The notes below the pieces were generated by a model. It ran no database searches. It had not been told where the DNA came from and saw only the letters and a program-made list of their open reading frames with translations. From NCBI GenBank assembly GCA_037200045.1, contig JBBCHM010000002.1, positions 1,291,241 through 1,355,240 of the forward strand: 64,000 nt of DNA, read 5' to 3'. Every line of letters begins with the position of its first letter. Position 1 is the first letter of the stretch. This document shows, piece by piece, positions 16,696-26,502 of this stretch. A program made the position numbers and the translations under genes. Origin of the DNA: Rhizomicrobium sp. (GTDB taxonomy: Bacteria; Pseudomonadota; Alphaproteobacteria; Micropepsales; Micropepsaceae).

Positions 16696-17463
16696 ATGAC
16701 GACATTGTTCGATCTGACGGGGAAGGTGGCGCTGGTCACCGGCTCGACCAAGGGCATCGGCGAGGCGATCGCGCACCGCCTGGCCGAGCACGGCGCCAAG
16801 GTGGTGATCTCCAGCCGCAAGGCGGACGCCTGCGAGAAAGTCGCCGGCGACATCAACGCCGCGCGCGGCGCCAAGGTCGCGGTGCCGATCCCGGCCAACA
16901 TCAACTACAAGGAGCAGCTCCAGGCGCTGGTCGACGAGACCCGCAGGCAGCTCGGCAAGATCGACGTGCTGGTGTGCAACGCGGCGATCAATCCGGCCTA
17001 TGGCCCGATGTCGCAGATCGCCGACGACGCCTTCGACAAGATCCTCGGCGCCAATATCCGCTCGAACCACTGGCTGGCGCAGATGGTGCTGCCCGACATG
17101 ATCGAGAAGAAGGATGGCGCGATCATCATCGTGTCGTCGATCGGCGGCTATCGCGGCTCGCCGGTGATCGGGACCTATTGCATCTCCAAGGCGGCCGACC
17201 TGCAGCTCGCGCGCAACCTCGCGGTGGAGAACGGGCCGCACAACATCCGCGTCAACTGCATCGCGCCGGGCCTGGTGAAGACCGATTTCGCCAAGGCGCT
17301 GTGGGACACGCCGGAGGGCGAGAAGCGCGCCAGCGCGGGCACGCCCTTGCGCCGCCTCGGCGAGCCGGACGACATCGCGGGCGCCGCGGTGTTCCTGGCG
17401 AGCAAGGCGGGATCGTGGATGACGGGACAGTCGATCGTCATCGACGGCGGCACGCTGGCGTGA
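16696..17463 (+). CDS. SDR-family oxidoreductase
   Basis: A 255-residue classical short-chain dehydrogenase/reductase. Cofactor motif VTGSTKGIGEAIA, structural NNAG-equivalent CNAAINPAYG, catalytic Ser-Tyr-Lys in SSIGGYRGSPVIGTYCISKAA, and C-terminal GQSIVIDGG are all present. SRK after the second strand suggests preference for NADP(H). The start is the ATG after GGGGACGGAAAA. Substrate cannot be deduced; close relatives are annotated as DHRS4-like or 3-oxoacyl reductases. It lies 29 bases ahead of the first LprI-like gene on the same strand and could share its transcript. Confidence 0.9.
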   Translation: MTTLFDLTGKVALVTGSTKGIGEAIAHRLAEHGAKVVISSRKADACEKVAGDINAARGAKVAVPIPANINYKEQLQALVDETRRQLGKIDVLVCNAAINPAYGPMSQIADDAFDKILGANIRSNHWLAQMVLPDMIEKKDGAIIIVSSIGGYRGSPVIGTYCISKAADLQLARNLAVENGPHNIRVNCIAPGLVKTDFAKALWDTPEGEKRASAGTPLRRLGEPDDIAGAAVFLASKAGSWMTGQSIVIDGGTLA

Positions 17464-17492
17464 GACCGTCTTCAACTTGGGAGAAGCACCGC

Positions 17493-17891
17493 ATGAAACG
17501 CCTTGTCCTCATCGCCGCCATCGCGCTGGGCGCCGGCTCGCCGGCCGTCGCCGCCGATAAGCCGGACTGCGCCAATCCCGACACGACCTTCGACATCGAC
17601 CAGTGCGCCGGCAAGGACTACACCGCCGCCGACGCGGCGCTGAACGCGCTCTACCGCCAGCTCGTCGCCAAATACGACGCCGACAACAAGAAACTGCTGC
17701 AGGCGGCGCAGCGCTCCTGGATCAAGTACCGCGACGATGAATGCGCCTTCGAGACCAATTTGACGGTCGGCGGCACGATCCATTCGGCGATGGAAACCAA
17801 TTGCCGCGCCGACCTCACCCGCGCCCAGATCAAGCGCCTCAAGGCCCAGCGCGATTGCCAGGAAGGCGATCTGAGCTGCAATCACCCATGA
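17493..17891 (+). CDS. LprI-like (DUF1311) exported protein, first copy
   Basis: A 132-residue secreted protein: signal peptide (LVLIAAIALGAGSPAVAA) followed by the DUF1311 pattern, with paired Cys (PDCANP, DQCAGKDY), the LNALYRQL helix and the AQRSWIKYRDDECAFE motif. The family includes the mycobacterial lysozyme inhibitor LprI, but for most members no function is shown. GGGAGAAG precedes the ATG. It overlaps the start region of a second, related gene, forming a tandem pair. The role is likely periplasmic; lysozyme inhibition is only a family-based possibility. Confidence 0.8.
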   Translation: MKRLVLIAAIALGAGSPAVAADKPDCANPDTTFDIDQCAGKDYTAADAALNALYRQLVAKYDADNKKLLQAAQRSWIKYRDDECAFETNLTVGGTIHSAMETNCRADLTRAQIKRLKAQRDCQEGDLSCNHP

Positions 17892-17905
17892 CGAGGTCCG
17901 CCGGC

Positions 17906-18280
17906 ATGAGAACGCTGATGATCGCGACTGCGGCGGCGCTGCTGCTCGGCGCCGCGCCGGCCCGGGCGGACGAGGCGGACGGCCTGGACTGCAACAACGC
18001 GATGACCCAGCGCGACATGAACATCTGCGCCGACAAGGACTACCGCGCCGCGGACCGGCAGCTCAACGCGGCCTATGTCCGGGCGATGGAGGGACTGGAC
18101 GGGCGCAGCCGCGAGCTGCTGCGCACCGCCCAGCGCAACTGGATCAAGTTCCGCGACCTGGAATGCGCGTATCGGGCCGAGCAGAACGAGGGCGGCAGCA
18201 TCTATCCGCTGGTCTATTCCGGCTGCCTGACGGAGCTGACCCTGGCGCGGACGAAGCAGCTCAAAGCGGGGCAGCAATAG
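17906..18280 (+). CDS. LprI-like (DUF1311) exported protein, second copy
   Basis: A 124-residue paralogue of the gene before it: signal peptide (RTLMIATAAALLLGAAPARA), then LDCNNAMTQRDMNICADKDY, LNAAYVRAM, and AQRNWIKFRDLECAYRAEQ, closely matching the DUF1311 pattern including all Cys. I choose the ATG 9 bases after GAGG. An ATG at 17888 overlapping the previous stop (ATGA) would add six residues and is also possible. The pair probably arose by tandem duplication and is co-transcribed. Confidence 0.78.
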   Translation: MRTLMIATAAALLLGAAPARADEADGLDCNNAMTQRDMNICADKDYRAADRQLNAAYVRAMEGLDGRSRELLRTAQRNWIKFRDLECAYRAEQNEGGSIYPLVYSGCLTELTLARTKQLKAGQQ

Positions 18281-18456
18281 GCCGCCAGACATCGCGCCGC
18301 GAGCGCGCGTCGCGGTTTTGCCCGGGGTCTAGGCAAGAACTTATTCCAGTAGTATAAAGGACTCGTTAGCCGTTTCTCTAGTCGAGCGCGGTAATCGCTC
18401 TCGGCCTTTGCCCGACCATTTGTTGCGTACCGCTGCCGTTCCGGAGGCGTCGCACC

Positions 18457-18723
18457 ATGGCGAAGACCTATACGGCCGACATCCGGCCGAAATTCCGCGA
18501 CAGCGACATCGCGTGCATGAAACGCAATCGGGTGATGCTCGGCGAAGCGGCGTGGATGTGCGACGGCGCCCCGACCCATGGCTTCGCCGATCACGGCAAT
18601 GCCAGGCAGGTCTTCACCTATCTCGCGGGCAACGGAGCCGCGCCGATGCCGCCCGATGGACCGTGGTCGCAGGCGTGGCTGGATACCTACAAGGCGTGGA
18701 TGAACGACGGATTCCAAATCTGA
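18457..18723 (+). CDS. Small conserved protein paired with a cytochrome c
   Basis: An 88-residue protein without signal peptide or membrane segment. It has the motif YTADIRPKFRDSDIACMKRN near the start and a Trp-rich C-terminus (GPWSQAWLDTYKAWMNDGF), which I recognise as a recurrent family of small proteins without known function. GGAGGCG precedes the ATG. It lies 19 bases ahead of a secreted monohaem protein gene and must share its transcript. It has two Cys but no CxxCH, so it carries no c-type haem itself. Confidence 0.65.
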   Translation: MAKTYTADIRPKFRDSDIACMKRNRVMLGEAAWMCDGAPTHGFADHGNARQVFTYLAGNGAAPMPPDGPWSQAWLDTYKAWMNDGFQI

Positions 18724-18742
18724 ACCGAAACGGAGGGGCATC

Positions 18743-20089
18743 ATGACTCGCAGACTCGCATGGACCGGCATCGCGGTCCTGACCGCGATGGCAGCCGCAA
18801 GCATCGCGACCAACGGCAAGCCGGCCGCGTTGGGCACGACACCGGTTCCGATTCCGCCCGGCTACGGGTTTCCCACGCCGAACGCGACGATCGAGCAATG
18901 GATCGCGACCAGCGACACCGGCGCGATGCGCGGCCATGCCTGGGAGCTTTGGGCGGGAATGACGGCGCCGTCCGGCCAGGGCACCCTGCCGGTGTGGGAC
19001 ACCTGGGGCGGCAAGGCCGATCTGAAGGGACCGCCGCCGAGCGCCGTGGCGCTGACGGCAATACCGCGGGCCGCCGCCGGGCACGCTTTCGAGACGCCGA
19101 TCCAGTTCACCCATCGCGCGCGCCGCCTTCACTTGAAGGCGATGCTGGGCACCAGCGTGACGGCCGCCCAGACCCCGATCGAGGCGGAGCGATTCGACCC
19201 GACCGACGTCGCCTTCGTCCGTTCGCCGCATCCTGGGCCCGACGGCAAGACCTATTTCTACAACAGCGCGACCAGCCTCAACGCGCTGAACAGCGCATGG
19301 CCGACCAACACGCCGGTGCAGAACCGCGCGATCGTGGACTTCCCGAACACCGCGATCGAAACCAAGCCGGTCTACAATCTGGTCAAGGCGACCGGCCTGA
19401 CGCCGCTGCCGGTGTGGCAGGGCGGCGCCGGCGCGACGAACCAGACCAACCCGACCGAAGACACCTGGACGAATTGCCTGCTGATCGATCCGAAGGGGGC
19501 GGGCGCCGTGCAGCCCGCGACGCCGGCGCAAATCAAGAGCGTTCCGGCGGCTCGGCTGACGGGACTGGCCTGCAAGACGTTCTTCTACGGGCCGCTGTCC
19601 CTGATCTATGCGCAGAAGCTGTCGGCGGGCGACGCCGCGCGCTTCGGTCACGGCGCCGCGGCGGGCGACTTCGCGGTTCTCGTGGCCATGCACGTCAACA
19701 CGAAGGAAACGACGCTGTGGACGTGGCAGACCTTCTATTGGGAGCCGCTGCCCGATCCGGCCGGCCAGAATCCGGGAAGCAAGGACAATCAGCCGACCAG
19801 CCTTCCCGCGCCGTGGAAGACCTACTCGATGTGCGCCAATTACGATCAGACCACGACCTCTGGCGGCACCACGATGGATGTCTGCTACAATCCCTATCTC
19901 GAGACGTCGCCCGGCATTCCCGCCGGCGTCACCTCGAACTGCATGAGTTGCCACGGCGTCGCGACGGTGAACAGCTTCGGCGGTTATCCGACGCAATACA
20001 CCAAGCCGGTGATCTACTTCACCGATCCGTCCTACTACAACGCCACGACGACACGGACCGACTTCTCCTGGACGGTCGCGGACTTCTGA
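18743..20089 (+). CDS. Exported monohaem cytochrome c family protein
   Basis: A 448-residue secreted protein: a hydrophobic N-terminal signal ([16 protein letters not shown]), a long domain without recognised motifs, and a single c-type haem site NCMSCHGVA near residue 400. Repeated Trp/Pro-rich segments ([20 protein letters not shown]) suggest a beta-rich fold. GGAGGGG precedes the ATG. It is probably a periplasmic electron-transfer or haem-dependent enzyme; no dehydrogenase partner is seen nearby. The size is unusual for a monohaem cytochrome, so the large N-terminal part presumably has its own activity. Confidence 0.7.
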   Translation: MTRRLAWTGIAVLTAMAAASIATNGKPAALGTTPVPIPPGYGFPTPNATIEQWIATSDTGAMRGHAWELWAGMTAPSGQGTLPVWDTWGGKADLKGPPPSAVALTAIPRAAAGHAFETPIQFTHRARRLHLKAMLGTSVTAAQTPIEAERFDPTDVAFVRSPHPGPDGKTYFYNSATSLNALNSAWPTNTPVQNRAIVDFPNTAIETKPVYNLVKATGLTPLPVWQGGAGATNQTNPTEDTWTNCLLIDPKGAGAVQPATPAQIKSVPAARLTGLACKTFFYGPLSLIYAQKLSAGDAARFGHGAAAGDFAVLVAMHVNTKETTLWTWQTFYWEPLPDPAGQNPGSKDNQPTSLPAPWKTYSMCANYDQTTTSGGTTMDVCYNPYLETSPGIPAGVTSNCMSCHGVATVNSFGGYPTQYTKPVIYFTDPSYYNATTTRTDFSWTVADF

Positions 20090-20100
20090 CGGCGCCGGGC

Positions 20101-20126
20101 GCCGGCCTCTCCCATGAGGGGCCGGC
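20101..20126. terminator. Hairpin between convergent cytochrome and ald genes
   Basis: GCCGGCC and GGCCGGC form a 7-bp GC stem with a 12-base loop between two convergent stop codons. No T-run is seen on either strand, so it is only a likely transcription boundary. Confidence 0.45.
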
Positions 20127-20137
20127 GGTTCGCGCGC

Positions 20138-21256
<1,119 letters not shown>

Positions 21257-21443
21257 GGGCTGGCCTCTTGAGGTTGCGCCGGGGTGGGGCGCGGTCACGA
21301 AGAAGCGCGGAAAATATCGGTCGGCGGCGGCACATTCAATCGAAGCCGATTGCGCTCTTTGCCGCCGCCCCGACCGAATGTTTCAGAAAAGCCGCCCGCT
21401 CAGCCAGAGAACGGGATTGCCGCCGCTTTCGCGCGCGCATGCG

Positions 21444-21482
21444 AAAACGGGCGGCTCTCGCTTGCCGCGCGAGAGCCGCCCG
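21444..21482 (-). terminator. Rho-independent terminator of the Gly/His-rich gene
   Basis: A 13-bp perfect stem (CGGGCGGCTCTCG / CGAGAGCCGCCCG) with a 9-base loop is followed, on the minus strand, by TTTT. It lies about 20 bases after the stop of the glycine/histidine-rich gene. Confidence 0.75.
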
Positions 21483-21500
21483 CTTTGTAGGCGCTAAATG

Positions 21501-21965
21501 TCAGTGGTGATGGCCGCCGCCGCCACCATGTCCGCCGCCACCGCCATGACCGCCGCCATGGCCGCCCCAGTTGCCGCCGCCATGGCCGCCACCGTGACCG
21601 CTCCAATTGCCGCCGCCGTGGTGGAAGTCGCCATGCCAGCCCGAACCGCCATGCCAGCCGCCATGATAGTAGAACTGGCGATGGCCGCCGTAATAGCGCG
21701 ACCGGAAGCCGCCGTTCAGCCAGAGGCCGTCGATGAAGACCGGACCGTTGTAGTAGTCGTAGTCGCCATAGTCCTCGCAGCGATAGGGGTCGTACCAGCG
21801 GCTGTAGGGATCGCAATAGGCCGGCGGATAGCCGCCGGGACCGTAATAACCGCCGCCGCCGATACCGATGCCGATGGAGACATGCGCCTCGGCGGGCGCC
21901 GCGGTGAAGGCTGCCGCGCCGGCCAGAAGCATGGCGCCGATCGCGGCTTTCTTGAAGAGTTTCAT
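21501..21965 (-). CDS. Exported glycine/histidine/tyrosine-rich protein
   Basis: A 154-residue secreted protein: signal peptide (AAIGAMLLAGAAAFTAAPAEA), a Tyr/Pro-rich central part (DPYSRWYDPYRCEDYGDYDY) with two Cys, and a C-terminal tail of GGHGGG and GGWHG repeats ending in HHH. The His-rich tail could bind metal ions at the cell surface or periplasm; this is inference from composition. Similar proteins are common in alphaproteobacteria and lack assigned function. A clear terminator follows. Confidence 0.7.
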   Translation of the reverse strand: MKLFKKAAIGAMLLAGAAAFTAAPAEAHVSIGIGIGGGGYYGPGGYPPAYCDPYSRWYDPYRCEDYGDYDYYNGPVFIDGLWLNGGFRSRYYGGHRQFYYHGGWHGGSGWHGDFHHGGGNWSGHGGGHGGGNWGGHGGGHGGGGGHGGGGGHHH

Positions 21966-22061
21966 GGCTTACCTCGTCCTTGAATGGATTGCCGAGGCCG
22001 ACATTGACGCCGAGCGCCTGAACCGGACATGAACGTCGCCGTCAGGATGGCGGCGGCAAAA

Positions 22062-23195
22062 TCAGGCCGAGCGGCCGCGCGCCTCGACCGGCCAGATCGC
22101 CTTCAGCACGTCGCCGCGCACGCCGTGATAAAGGTCGTAGAGGTTGACCGTCGGATCGCAATGCGGAACGACGCAGCGCAGGACATCGCCGGGCTGCAGC
22201 GGCGGGCCGTCCTTCGGATAGAAGATGCCGCCCTGCTCGTCGCCGAAGAAAAAATAGACCGCGCCGGCGGGCGCGCCCGCATGCAGCAGCGGCGGACCGG
22301 CATCGGTCGCGAAGGATTTGAAGCCCGCATCGGTGGTGGCGAGGCCGGCGCGATTGGCGCTGATCACCGTGGTCTGCACGAACAGCGCGGTTTCGAACGG
22401 CGGGCGGTCGCCGGGTTTCTCCCACACCTCGTTGTACTGCTTGTCCATGAAGATGTAGGAGCCGACCTGAAGCTCGGTCAGCACCCGCGCGTCCGGATCG
22501 ATGTCGAAGGTGCCGGTGCCGCCGCCCGATATGATCTTCGGCGCGAGTCCGGATTTCGCCAGCGTGTCGCGCAGCGCGCCCAATTCCTGCATCACCTGAA
22601 GCGAGACGGCGCGCCGTTCGTTCGGCGATTCCATGTGCTGGGCCTGGCCCGCATAGCATTGCAGGCCGCAATAGGCGAGGCCGGACGCGGCCGCGACCTG
22701 CTCGACCAGCGCGGGCGCGTCGGCGGGGCGGATGCCGGTGCGGCTGATGCCCGGATCGATGTCGACCAGGACCTTGAGCGGCTTGCCCGCCGCCCGCGCC
22801 GCCGCGTCCAGACGCGCCGCCACCGTCGCGTTGTCGCAGACCGCCATCAGCTCCGGCATGCGCGCGTTCAGCGCCATCAGCCGCGCGATGCCCGCCTCGG
22901 TGACGACCGGCGAGGTGATGAGGATCGATTCGATGCCGCCCTCGGCCAGCGCCTCGGCCTCGCCGAGCTTGGCGCAGCATATGCCGTTGGCGCCGACCGC
23001 GATCTGGCGCCTGGCGATCTCGACCGATTTGTGCGTCTTGGCGTGCGGGCGAAGGCCGACGCCGGCCGCCTTCGCATGGGCGACCATGCGCGCCAGATTG
23101 CGTTCGAAGACGTCCAGGTCGATGACGAGCGCGGGCGTCTGCAGCCGGGCCACGCCGCCCGCGACGCCGATGAGGTCTTCGTTCAAGGCGGTCAT
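22062..23195 (-). CDS. DSD1-family PLP enzyme (D-threonine aldolase / D-serine dehydratase-like)
   Basis: A 377-residue fold-type III PLP enzyme. The N-terminal alanine-racemase-like barrel carries the PLP lysine in LRPHAKTHKS, and the C-terminal domain the metal-binding HCDPTVNLYD motif. Both match D-threonine aldolases and D-serine dehydratases that act on D-beta-hydroxy amino acids with a divalent metal. The start at MTALNEDLIG follows a plausible spacing; the longer upstream reading is Gln/Arg-rich and not family-like. It is divergent from the EamA transporter, which might move its substrate. Exact reaction unresolved. Confidence 0.85.
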   Translation of the reverse strand: MTALNEDLIGVAGGVARLQTPALVIDLDVFERNLARMVAHAKAAGVGLRPHAKTHKSVEIARRQIAVGANGICCAKLGEAEALAEGGIESILITSPVVTEAGIARLMALNARMPELMAVCDNATVAARLDAAARAAGKPLKVLVDIDPGISRTGIRPADAPALVEQVAAASGLAYCGLQCYAGQAQHMESPNERRAVSLQVMQELGALRDTLAKSGLAPKIISGGGTGTFDIDPDARVLTELQVGSYIFMDKQYNEVWEKPGDRPPFETALFVQTTVISANRAGLATTDAGFKSFATDAGPPLLHAGAPAGAVYFFFGDEQGGIFYPKDGPPLQPGDVLRCVVPHCDPTVNLYDLYHGVRGDVLKAIWPVEARGRSA

Positions 23196-23261
23196 GTTTC
23201 CCTTTGGGTAGCGATGCGGCGGCAGTATTGCGCGAAAGCGGCGCCAAGATAAGGTCGATGC

Positions 23262-24101
23262 GTGACCTTCGCGCTCGTTCTCATCTTCGTTTCGGCCGCC
23301 GTGCATGCCGTCGTCAACGTGCTGACCAAGCGCGCCGAAGACAAATACGCCATGCGGCTGCTGATCGGCGTGTTCTCGGCGGTGCTGGTGACGCCGGCGC
23401 TGTTTTTCCTGCCGCCGCCGCGCGGGATCGCGGTGTGGCTGCTGGTCGCCACCGCCTTCGTGCATGCGCTCTACGAGCTTTTGCTGGTCAAGTCATACGA
23501 GAACGGCGCGTTCTCCGCCGTCTATCCGGTGGCGCGCGGCACCGGTCCGCTGTTCACCGCCATCGGCGCGATCCTGATCCTGCGCGAGCACGCTCCGGTC
23601 AGCGAGATATTGGGCATCGTGATGGTGTGCGGCGGGGTGATCGCGATCGGGCTGTCGCATCGCGCGACCGACGGCGCGCTGAAGGGCCTCGCCTATGCGC
23701 TCGCCACGGGACTGACCATCGGCGTCTACACGCTGATCGACGCCTCGGGCGTGCGCGCGGTGGAGCAGCCGCTGAGCTATGTGGCGTGGTTCTTCGTGGC
23801 GCATGGCGCCTCGGTGCTGCTGACGGCGCCCGGCATCCGCGGCCGCGCGGTGGTGATCGAGGCGCGGCGGCAATGGAAGCTCGGCGTGCTCCTGGGCGCG
23901 CTTTCGATCACGACCTATGGTTCGGCGATGCTGGCCTACAGCTTCGGCGCCACGGCGCAGCTCGCGGCCTTGCGCGAGACCAGCGTGCTGTTCGGCACCG
24001 CGCTGGCGATGACGTTCCTGGGCGAGCACATGACGCCGCGCCGCTGGCTCGCCGCCGGCGTGATTGCGGCCGGCGCGATCATGCTACAGATGGGCCCATG
24101 A
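23262..24101 (+). CDS. EamA-family (DMT) transporter
   Basis: A 279-residue inner-membrane protein with ten predicted helices in two EamA repeats; the recurring motif SAVYPVARGTGPLFTAIGA ends the first half and LREHAPVSEILGIVMVCGGVIAIG follows. DMT exporters of this kind release amino acids or metabolites. The start is a GTG (MTFALVLIF), and the stop overlaps the next gene's ATG (ATGA), so transport and the deacetylase-like enzyme are translationally coupled. Substrate is not predictable; the coupling suggests an acetylated amine. Confidence 0.85.
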   Translation: MTFALVLIFVSAAVHAVVNVLTKRAEDKYAMRLLIGVFSAVLVTPALFFLPPPRGIAVWLLVATAFVHALYELLLVKSYENGAFSAVYPVARGTGPLFTAIGAILILREHAPVSEILGIVMVCGGVIAIGLSHRATDGALKGLAYALATGLTIGVYTLIDASGVRAVEQPLSYVAWFFVAHGASVLLTAPGIRGRAVVIEARRQWKLGVLLGALSITTYGSAMLAYSFGATAQLAALRETSVLFGTALAMTFLGEHMTPRRWLAAGVIAAGAIMLQMGP

Positions 24102-25129
24102 AGGTTTTCTATTCGCCCGTCCATCTGGGCCATGCGCCGCCCGAGGAGTTCGAGGGCGGGCGGATGAGTCCGGCCGTCGAAGTGCCGGCGCGGGTGGAAC
24201 GCGTGAAGGCCGAGGCCGAGCGGCGGAACGTCGGGCCGATCCAGGCGCCCGCCGATTTCGGCATGGCGCCGATTGCGCGGGTGCACGATGCGGGGCTGGT
24301 GCGCTTCCTCGGCGAGGCCAGCGCGCTGTGGCGCAAGCAGTATGGCGAGGAGGCGCCGCCGGCGATTCCGTCCGCCTGGCCGGGACGCGGCATGCGCGAC
24401 CGTTTCGAGGGCGATGTCGAATCGCGGCTCGGCACCTATGCCTTCGATACCGCGACGCCGATCCTGAAAGGCACCTGGAGCGCGGCGCTGTCGGCGGTCG
24501 ATTGCGCGCTGTCGGCGGCGGCGGAGATCAGGAGCGGCGCGCGATCCGCCTTCGCGCTGGCGCGCCCGCCCGGCCATCACGCCAGCGCCGATGTGTTCGG
24601 CGGCTATTGCTATCTCAACAACCTCGCCGTCGCGGCGCAGTGGTTCGCGGACCAGGGGCTGCGGCCGGCGATCCTCGATGTCGACTATCACCACGGCAAC
24701 GGCACGCAGAGCATCTTCTACGGCCGCGGCGACGTGCTGTTCTGCTCGATCCACGGCGATCCGAGTTTCGCCTATCCGCATTTCCTGGGCTTCGCGGACG
24801 AGATCGGCGCGGGCGCGGGCGAAGGCGCGAATCTGAACCTGCCCTTGCCGATGTACACGGCGTGGGACCGCTATGGCGAGGCGCTGGGCGCGGCGGCGAA
24901 GCGGATCGCGGCGTTCGGGCCGGACGTGCTGCTGGTGTCGCTGGGGCTCGATACGTTCGAGGCCGATCCGATCTCGAAGTTCAAGCTGGCGGCGGCGGAT
25001 TATCTACGTATGGGAGAGAAGATCGCGGCGCTGGGCCTGCCGACCCTGTTCCAGTTCGAGGGCGGGTATAATCTCGATGCGCTGGCGGGGATCACGGTCA
25101 ACGTGCTGGAAGGGTTCGAGGGCGGTTAG
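24098..25129 (+). CDS. Histone-deacetylase-superfamily amidohydrolase (acetylpolyamine-type)
   Basis: A 343-residue zinc amidohydrolase. Catalytic His pair in RPPGHHAS, metal ligands in ILDVDYHHGNGTQ and a later Asp in VSLGLDTFEADP, and GGYCYLNNLAVAA are all as in bacterial acetylpolyamine amidohydrolases and HDAC-like proteins. It would deacetylate small N-acetylated amines in the cytoplasm. Start and overlap with the EamA gene define a two-gene operon. It differs from AcuC by the extended EEAPPAIPSAWPGRGMRDRF insert near residue 85-105, typical of the polyamine branch. Substrate remains inferred. Confidence 0.88.
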   Translation: MKVFYSPVHLGHAPPEEFEGGRMSPAVEVPARVERVKAEAERRNVGPIQAPADFGMAPIARVHDAGLVRFLGEASALWRKQYGEEAPPAIPSAWPGRGMRDRFEGDVESRLGTYAFDTATPILKGTWSAALSAVDCALSAAAEIRSGARSAFALARPPGHHASADVFGGYCYLNNLAVAAQWFADQGLRPAILDVDYHHGNGTQSIFYGRGDVLFCSIHGDPSFAYPHFLGFADEIGAGAGEGANLNLPLPMYTAWDRYGEALGAAAKRIAAFGPDVLLVSLGLDTFEADPISKFKLAAADYLRMGEKIAALGLPTLFQFEGGYNLDALAGITVNVLEGFEGG

Positions 25130-25159
25130 GGTCTGCGCGCTATTGAAATTCACAAATGG

Positions 25160-25258
25160 TGTCATGGCCCGCGAATGCGGGCCATCCAGTTGAAGCGCCA
25201 ATTCCGTTGAAGCCAGTAGCGTTGTCACCTGGATGGCCCGCATTCGCGGGCCATGACA
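25160..25258. repeat. Mirror-hairpin palindromic element (GTCAT..ATGAC family)
   Basis: A perfect 30-bp inverted repeat: the left arm (25160-25189) begins TGTCATGGCCCGCGAATG and the right arm (25229-25258) ends CATTCGCGGGCCATGACA. Each arm contains the small hairpin GGCCCGC-GAAT-GCGGGCC. The 39-base centre has no strong structure. Confidence 0.88.
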
Positions 25259-25341
25259 ATTTGGGACGGACCATGGCAATTTGGGATTGGAATATCCCAA
25301 CAGATCGCAACGGATTCCATCGCAACGGACTCTAACCGCCT

Positions 25342-25836
25342 CTAAGGCGCGTCGCCGCCCATCTTGCGCACCGTCTCGTGCAGCTTGTCGGCCGCGGCCT
25401 TGGCCGCGTCGGCCGCCTTGGCGGCGGCGTCGCCGGTCTTGGCCTGCATCTCGTCGATCGCCTTGTCCACCGCCTGCTTCATGCTGGCGGCGGTGCCGCC
25501 CTTCTCGAATTCGCGCAGGATCACCGCCTCGACCTTGCCGATCACCGCGTCGACCGTGAAATCCTTGTTCAGGACGCGCTCGCGATGGGCGACGATGGAA
25601 TAGATGTCGATCGAATCGTCGATGGTGCGGCCCATCTCCACGATCTTGTAGAAGCGCTCGCCCTCGGTCTTGCCCCGGATCACCAGATCGAACGCCGCCA
25701 CCGCCAGCGTCAGCGGGATCTGGAAGAAATTGTGCAGATTGTTGAGCGCCAGCTTCATCTCGAACACGGCGACGTCGCGGATGAATTTCCAGCGCGTGTC
25801 CGCGTTCGGCGTCGGCGGTGGGGTCAAGTCGCTCAT
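25342..25836 (-). CDS. Conserved hypothetical protein with Ala/Lys-rich helical tail
   Basis: A 164-residue cytoplasmic protein with no recognised domain. The N-terminal half (FIRDVAVFEMKLALNNLHNF) is helical and Trp/Phe-containing; the C-terminal third is an Ala/Lys/Asp-rich helix (AAAKAADAAKAAADKLHE), as in small coiled proteins. It is preceded by a thioesterase-like gene on the same strand 57 bases away. I do not know its function. Confidence 0.6.
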   Translation of the reverse strand: MSDLTPPPTPNADTRWKFIRDVAVFEMKLALNNLHNFFQIPLTLAVAAFDLVIRGKTEGERFYKIVEMGRTIDDSIDIYSIVAHRERVLNKDFTVDAVIGKVEAVILREFEKGGTAASMKQAVDKAIDEMQAKTGDAAAKAADAAKAAADKLHETVRKMGGDAP

Positions 25837-25893
25837 GGCGCGCCGGAGTATGCCCGATGACGCCGCGCGCGCAAAACCACCGCCGCCGGAAGG

Positions 25894-26349
25894 TCACGCG
25901 TCGCCGAACATCGCTTCGGGCGTCGCCACGACGCCCATCGGCGCGGTGACCTTGAAGATCGCGCTGGCCCGAAGGCACAGCACACCGTCCGCCGTCGCCA
26001 GCCCCTGCGCGAAGAACAGGCTCTTGCCGGCGCGCAGGAACTCCGCCCGGCCCTCGACCCAGGCGCCGAGCTTGGCCGGCGCGATGTAATCGAGCGTCAG
26101 GTTCACGGTCGGCGCGAAGCCGACATCGGCCTTGGCCTGCACGCGCGCCGCGATGGGGATGAACATGTCGGCGAAGGTGGCGAGCATGCCGCCATGCGCG
26201 ACCTGGCCGGGATTGCAGTGGCGCATCTCGACGCGAAAGCCCATCGTCAGCGTCGCGCCGTCCCATTTGCCATAGAGCGGGCCGACGACTTCGATGAAGC
26301 CCATGTTGAACTTGAACGGCCTAAAGCCTTCGGGAATGTCGGCGGACAT
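25894..26349 (-). CDS. PaaI-type hot-dog thioesterase
   Basis: A 151-residue hot-dog fold protein with the acyl-CoA thioesterase pattern: CNPGQVAHGGMLATFADM, where the HGG and Asp resemble the catalytic region of PaaI/YbgC-like enzymes, then APTVNLTLDYIAPAKLGAWV. It would hydrolyse acyl-CoA thioesters in the cytoplasm. I chose the ATG at MSADIPEGF because AAGG lies 8 bases upstream; an ATG at 26373 adds eight residues. The substrate is unknown. Confidence 0.82.
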   Translation of the reverse strand: MSADIPEGFRPFKFNMGFIEVVGPLYGKWDGATLTMGFRVEMRHCNPGQVAHGGMLATFADMFIPIAARVQAKADVGFAPTVNLTLDYIAPAKLGAWVEGRAEFLRAGKSLFFAQGLATADGVLCLRASAIFKVTAPMGVVATPEAMFGDA

Positions 26350-26502
26350 GGCAAGCCTTGGATAGCGGTTCATGCACTGTGGCGGCGATCGCGGGCGCGC
26401 ACAACATCGCCTCTCACTTTTGCGTCACCATGGCCGCGCGGCTTGCCAGCACGGTTGCGCAAACTTACGTTCGGTCAGGCAAACAACGGCGCACCCCACA
26501 CC

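Noticed and set aside
23204..24097. N-terminal extension of the deacetylase-like frame running through the EamA gene
   Set aside because: This part is out of frame with the transporter and Arg-rich; the true start is the ATG overlapping the transporter stop.
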